This document shows positions 48,601 to 51,241 of a stretch of DNA of 51,241 nt, piece after piece; position 1 is the stretch's first letter, and each line of letters begins with the position of its first letter. The translations under genes were made by a program, and so were the position numbers. This DNA comes from Desulfobacteraceae bacterium. GTDB taxonomy: Bacteria > Desulfobacterota > Desulfobacteria > Desulfobacterales > UBA5616. The stretch spans positions 1 through 51,241 of the forward strand of contig VMSV01000203.1 of NCBI GenBank assembly GCA_013791935.1. The letters are read 5' to 3'. The notes under the pieces are model-generated. The model was given only the letters and a program-made list of their open reading frames with translations, ran no database searches and was not told where the DNA came from.

Positions 48601-51241
48601 CGGACAGCACCGGGGATGGAACAACCGGAAAGACCACCGCCGACAGCCAGACCACGGAAGGCTTGAATATGGCCACCGGCCGGGGTGAAGTGAAAGACAA
48701 AACCAAGGATCTTCCTCCCCCCGAGGCAAAAACCGGGGATGGGGACCTCAGTGTCGCAGGGGCCTTGGCCGTGAATGTGGCAACCTCCCAATCCACTGTC
48801 GAGATCACCGAGGGGACAATCCTGGTGACCGACGGCAACCTCACCCTTTCGGCATCCAATGACACCGATGCCACAGCCACGGCCGATGCCAGTGCCGTGG
48901 GTACCGGCAATACCAGGCTTGCACCGACCCAAACCCAGGGCAGCACAGATTCAACCATCACCAGCGGTCTTTCCCTGACCTTTGCCGACAACGCCAAGGC
49001 TGATGCCCGGGATACCCTGACCCGAAGCACGGGCAGTTGGCTTACCGACGGATTCAAGGCCGGAGATACCCTCACCCTCAGCGGCGACAGCGGAACCGAC
49101 ACCCTCAATGGAACCTACGCCATCGCCGGGGTTACGGAAACCACCCTGACCTTCATCGAAAGCGTTTCCCTGGGCAATAAAACCATTGATAACACTTCGG
49201 AATTGACCCTCAAGAAAACATCCTCGGGCACGGAAACCACCCTGACCTTGTCCGGCTCGTTGACGGCCAAGGACAACGCGGCCAACCAGTGCGATTCCCT
49301 GATCCGTTCCACGGGAACCTGGAGTTACCAGGCAGGGGATGTTCTTGCCATCACGGGCACGGAGCGCAACAACAAAACCGTCACCGTGGAAAGCATCTCC
49401 CAAGACGGACGGACCCTTACCTTCACCCAGTCAGCGGACCTTGCGGCAGAAACCCTCTCCGCAGGAACCGTCACACTGGCCAAGGGCGGGGAAAATACGG
49501 TCTTGACCTGTAGCGGTGTGGGAGTGGCTTTCAAGCAGAACGCATCTTCCCCGGATACCATCGTGCTGAGCGGAACCACCTGGACAGCCAAAGGGTACTC
49601 TACCGGAGACACCCTCATCATCAGCGGCTCTGTCCACAACAACGGAAAATATACCATCGGCTCCATCTCCACGGACGGCACGATTCTCACCCTGAAAGAG
49701 GGGGTTGCCCTCACCGAAGAACCGGGTGGCAGCGGAATTCGAGTGGACCGGCTGGCCCCGGGTCAACTCAACGGTCCGTCCCAACTAACCTTCACAGACG
49801 CCGGAGACAATGGGGATACCATCACCCGTTCTTCAGGCAGCTGGGTGGAGGATGGTTTTGCCATCGGTGATGCCATCACCATCAGCGGCAGCAACGCCAA
49901 TGACAACACCTATGTGATTAAGGATATTCTCAACGACGGCACCCTGGACAATGCCGTCCTGGTCCTGGCCGATGGCTATTTTCTGTCCAACGAGGCCAAT
50001 ACTTCGGGTATCCGGGCAACCCTGCTCACAAGGGGTGAAACCGCAACTTACAGCGGCACTGCGGCCCAGTTGACCCTGACCCATCACGCCGACCGGGCCG
50101 ACTGGATCACCCGGGACAGCGGAAGCTGGATCAAAGACGGCTTTGCCGTGGGCGACAGCATTGCCGTAACAACGGGTGAAAAGGTAACCACTTTCACCAT
50201 CACGGAAGTATCCGAACTGTCCATCACCCTGTCCGATGAAGCGAATCTCAGCCCTCTCACCCCTTCGGAAATTACTTCCATCAAACGGGCCACCAGCGAA
50301 GAAGCTCCGGCCACACCCGGAATCGGCATCGGGGTGGCTGGGGCCATAAACGTTGCAACCCTTCTCAACCGGTCCACCCTGGCCGGAGACGTCACCGCCA
50401 GGGGCATCACCCTGGAAGCGGTCATGGACAGCCGGGACGCTGAGGACACGCAGCACACCCTGGGCGCCAAAGCAGTGTCCGGGGCCGGAGCCGGTAATGT
50501 TGGCGTTGCAGGGTCTTTGGCCGTGGACATCGGGGTGACCGAAAGCCAAGCTCTGGTGACGGGTACGGCCATTCTTCACGCAGGCAATGAGGCCGTGAGC
50601 CTGAAAGCGGAAAACAAAACCAGCACCACCACCCAAGCCACGGCCAAAGAGTCTGCCACCGGTGCCGGGGGATTTGGCGCCGGGGCCTCGGTTGCCCTGA
50701 ATGTGGGCGTGAACACATCCCGGGCTGAAATCCAGGGAAATGCCGGATTAACCGATGCCGGGGCTTTAAGCCTGATCGCCAGCGGAGATCATGCCGCCGT
50801 GACCACCGCCGAAGCCGGTGCCGGGGGCGCCACAGCCCTGGGTGGAGCCGTGGCCCTGAATGTCGGAATCAACACCACTACTGCCAACCTGCCTTTGGGT
50901 TCCGGCCTGGCCCTTGGCGGTGGATTGACCCTCCAGGCCGACCACAAAGGGTCGGCCGCCACCACCGCCAAAGCGGATGTTGCAGGCAGTGAGTCCGGCT
51001 TTGCCGTGGGCTTTGCCCTCAATGTTCAGGTGGACCAAGCCGAAGCAATTCTGGACAGGAACGTCACCTCATCCTCCGGGGATATCCAACTCCACGCCCA
51101 CACCGTCAGTGACACTTCCGCCTCCTCCACGGCAGGGGTCAACGGGGCGGACAAAGAGAAGGCCGAGGGCTCGGGCGAAAGCGATGCCAAGGCCCAGGTG
51201 GACAAACAGTTCGGTTTTGCCACGGGACAAAAAGCCCTGGA
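45693..51241 (+). CDS. Giant LEPR-XLL/DUF4347 repetitive exoprotein, 3' end beyond window
   Basis: The frame is open from ATG 45693 (AGGGG seven bases upstream) to the window end, at least 1849 codons. Basic N-terminus with the LEPR-XLL motif FEALEPRILLSADLG (residues 23-37). A DUF4347 domain follows (~87-235), with AIHILSHGSQG (His150) and ILLYGCNIASGDSG (Cys193). After an acidic stretch (GNDTLILDDDGT, LGAGDDTLEIRG) come hundreds of residues of repeated Ala/Gly/Thr/Val beta-rich units of the VAGALAVNV and GAGASVALNVGVN kind. Five ~90-residue tandem modules are inserted (listed separately). Few Lys, almost no Cys and many Thr/Asp suggest a secreted, calcium-stabilised adhesin exported by type I secretion with the TolC-like protein upstream. 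Confidence 0.92.
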   Translation, partial: MLKGLRKKFGKKATVKSRRKMQFEALEPRILLSADLGIDPGNLPGAEFVPAAIEQPLVHETNPQDQVLTGNPVPSISSPQQAASRFELILIDAGLPDAQALIDPIKAAGGNDGTVTYAIHQLRPDEDGFSQISEILKDTGEVDAIHILSHGSQGQMNIGSVTLGLDNLDQYSDQFATWGASLSEDADILLYGCNIASGDSGFDFVTSLANLTHADVSASDNATGNGVYSGDWVLEASSGNVETKPLNLSDYPHLLFSLSGTNGNDTLILDDDGTANNGQMRYSFDGNTWTSFSLGGDDLAIQLGAGDDTLEIRGFDTSFTQAVRLLGGVGSDSITVNENVSMAASQILMEAENIAIHKGAFLDATVNGSGDGSLVLKAEANGSGLLGSLLSDVAQAAFGDDGVGEAIAGYVDGAGLPFDYLPARTNIVIDGATLTGKSVSASATSFIGEQDLAIPFSLKALVAIAGASVTVTDSTITATEGSVELSSSSSITVDNTAKSLGTPLADAAGSVTVVVSESRTTVSGASAIEAGGDINVLADNTTVLKTVADGTVGGMTQAGGVVAVTVAVTNTLASLEGELQMDGTGALNVKASSSNTLTTTAVSTPGGADGEGGLIGSLLGTNSMKTGDGTGETTTSPLSLAGALAISVLTQNTDAHIQADDGAINSTAVTVATESAGSVTTKADASSTNTPSATVGGGIAAAGNIIVTTNEAYISGSATFTGATSITVKAGMAEDTTHTSSVTAVSGASSGSFGGAGAFGLNVSTNTTSAFLGSDSDLNLGGANLSLDAVNRTSNTVLATGTQAGTGGFGAGGSLALNIGVNNTLAEILGTTALTGINALGLTALGEHTQSTTSEAGAGGDVALSPAIALAVAVNETSALLPQGNTLLLAGGLVLTATHSSSQTTRAKADAAGKSAGFGVGLALTVDVENAMAQLDRNVTSGSGNASITASSKVDANTMATASSAGEKTPDSTGDGTTGKTTADSQTTEGLNMATGRGEVKDKTKDLPPPEAKTGDGDLSVAGALAVNVATSQSTVEITEGTILVTDGNLTLSASNDTDATATADASAVGTGNTRLAPTQTQGSTDSTITSGLSLTFADNAKADARDTLTRSTGSWLTDGFKAGDTLTLSGDSGTDTLNGTYAIAGVTETTLTFIESVSLGNKTIDNTSELTLKKTSSGTETTLTLSGSLTAKDNAANQCDSLIRSTGTWSYQAGDVLAITGTERNNKTVTVESISQDGRTLTFTQSADLAAETLSAGTVTLAKGGENTVLTCSGVGVAFKQNASSPDTIVLSGTTWTAKGYSTGDTLIISGSVHNNGKYTIGSISTDGTILTLKEGVALTEEPGGSGIRVDRLAPGQLNGPSQLTFTDAGDNGDTITRSSGSWVEDGFAIGDAITISGSNANDNTYVIKDILNDGTLDNAVLVLADGYFLSNEANTSGIRATLLTRGETATYSGTAAQLTLTHHADRADWITRDSGSWIKDGFAVGDSIAVTTGEKVTTFTITEVSELSITLSDEANLSPLTPSEITSIKRATSEEAPATPGIGIGVAGAINVATLLNRSTLAGDVTARGITLEAVMDSRDAEDTQHTLGAKAVSGAGAGNVGVAGSLAVDIGVTESQALVTGTAILHAGNEAVSLKAENKTSTTTQATAKESATGAGGFGAGASVALNVGVNTSRAEIQGNAGLTDAGALSLIASGDHAAVTTAEAGAGGATALGGAVALNVGINTTTANLPLGSGLALGGGLTLQADHKGSAATTAKADVAGSESGFAVGFALNVQVDQAEAILDRNVTSSSGDIQLHAHTVSDTSASSTAGVNGADKEKAEGSGESDAKAQVDKQFGFATGQKAL
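48960..50330 (+). repeat. Five tandem ~87-95-residue modules inside the giant exoprotein
   Basis: Modules begin with a DTxTRSxGSW-like line at 49011, 49293, 49554, 49815 and 50100 (periods 94, 87, 87 and 95 codons). Each continues DGFxxGDxxxISG, a turn with NDxTY and ends LTL or similar. Examples: DTLTRSTGSWLTDGFKAGD, DTITRSSGSWVEDGFAIGD, DWITRDSGSWIKDGFAVGD. Modules 2 and 3 are more diverged. They interrupt the beta-helix-like repeats on both sides and look like small beta-sandwich domains. Similarity is at protein level; DNA copies are diverged. Confidence 0.8.

Noticed and set aside
47828-49108. A 426-codon minus-strand open frame, and similar long antisense frames at 46949-47662, 49833-50636 and 45921-46763
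   Set aside because: They lie opposite the giant exoprotein. Its biased Ala/Gly/Thr/Val codons leave few stops in the antisense frames. The proteins are low-complexity, lack family motifs and lack ribosome-binding sites.

Overview
The window reads like a chromosomal segment of a sulfate-reducer-type deltaproteobacterium (Desulfobacterota, most like Desulfobacterales). This is an inference from gene content: an acyl-CoA dehydrogenase with its own EtfAB pair, an ADP-forming acyl-CoA synthetase subunit, a sigma-54 enhancer-binding regulator, a PgpH-type HD phosphodiesterase, and a LEPR-XLL/DUF4347 giant exoprotein. No rRNA, tRNA, CRISPR array or transposase was seen.

Layout. 1-3.4 kb: a 5'-truncated crotonase relic, a glycine-zipper lipoprotein, and a glycosyltransferase/GDP-mannose-3,5-epimerase-like pair. 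3.5-7.6 kb (minus): LemA, a TPM-domain protein, a nucleotidyltransferase-like protein, Tpx and two small or odd proteins, with the 3' relic of a NUDIX gene between them. 7.9-10.9 kb (plus): a sigma-54 regulator followed by palindromic enhancer sites, an IHF-like site, a -24/-12 promoter, an outer-membrane beta-barrel gene and a terminator. 10.9-16.2 kb (minus): a signalling operon (hybrid histidine kinase, REC-GGDEF protein, J-domain protein, O-methyltransferase). 16.6-18.4 kb: class II aldolase and a NUDIX gene. 18.4-19.8 kb (minus): MazG and CvpA-like. 19.9-24.2 kb (plus): PhoH, PgpH-type HD protein, YbeY and TsaE, ending in a 19-codon relic of an aspartokinase gene. 24.4-28.0 kb (minus): acyl-CoA dehydrogenase, EtfA and EtfB. 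28.3-32.8 kb: a parvulin-type foldase, a quinone oxidoreductase, a double universal stress protein and a CoA-ligase subunit. 33.0-39.6 kb (minus): a probable operon made of a ChrB relic, an MFS transporter, a PEP-synthase-like/concanavalin-like fusion, ChrA and an HD protein. 39.6-41.1 kb: a PAS protein ending in a degenerate kinase dimerisation domain. 41.1-42.6 kb: a regulatory region with a near-perfect second -24/-12 promoter, a 47-residue peptide and another outer-membrane barrel. 42.8-51.2 kb: an MFS transporter, a TolC-type outer-membrane factor and the first ~1850 residues of a giant repetitive exoprotein that runs off the right edge.

Three themes stand out. First, two separate sigma-54 promoters each precede an outer-membrane barrel gene; one has a complete enhancer/IHF/promoter layout beside its likely activator. 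Second, at least four gene relics (crotonase, NUDIX, aspartokinase, ChrB) sit at gene borders, pointing to repeated deletion. Third, the right end looks like a type I secretion locus for a giant surface protein whose N-terminal DUF4347 domain keeps a His/Cys pair, beside an unusual PEP-synthase-like/lectin-like fusion operon.
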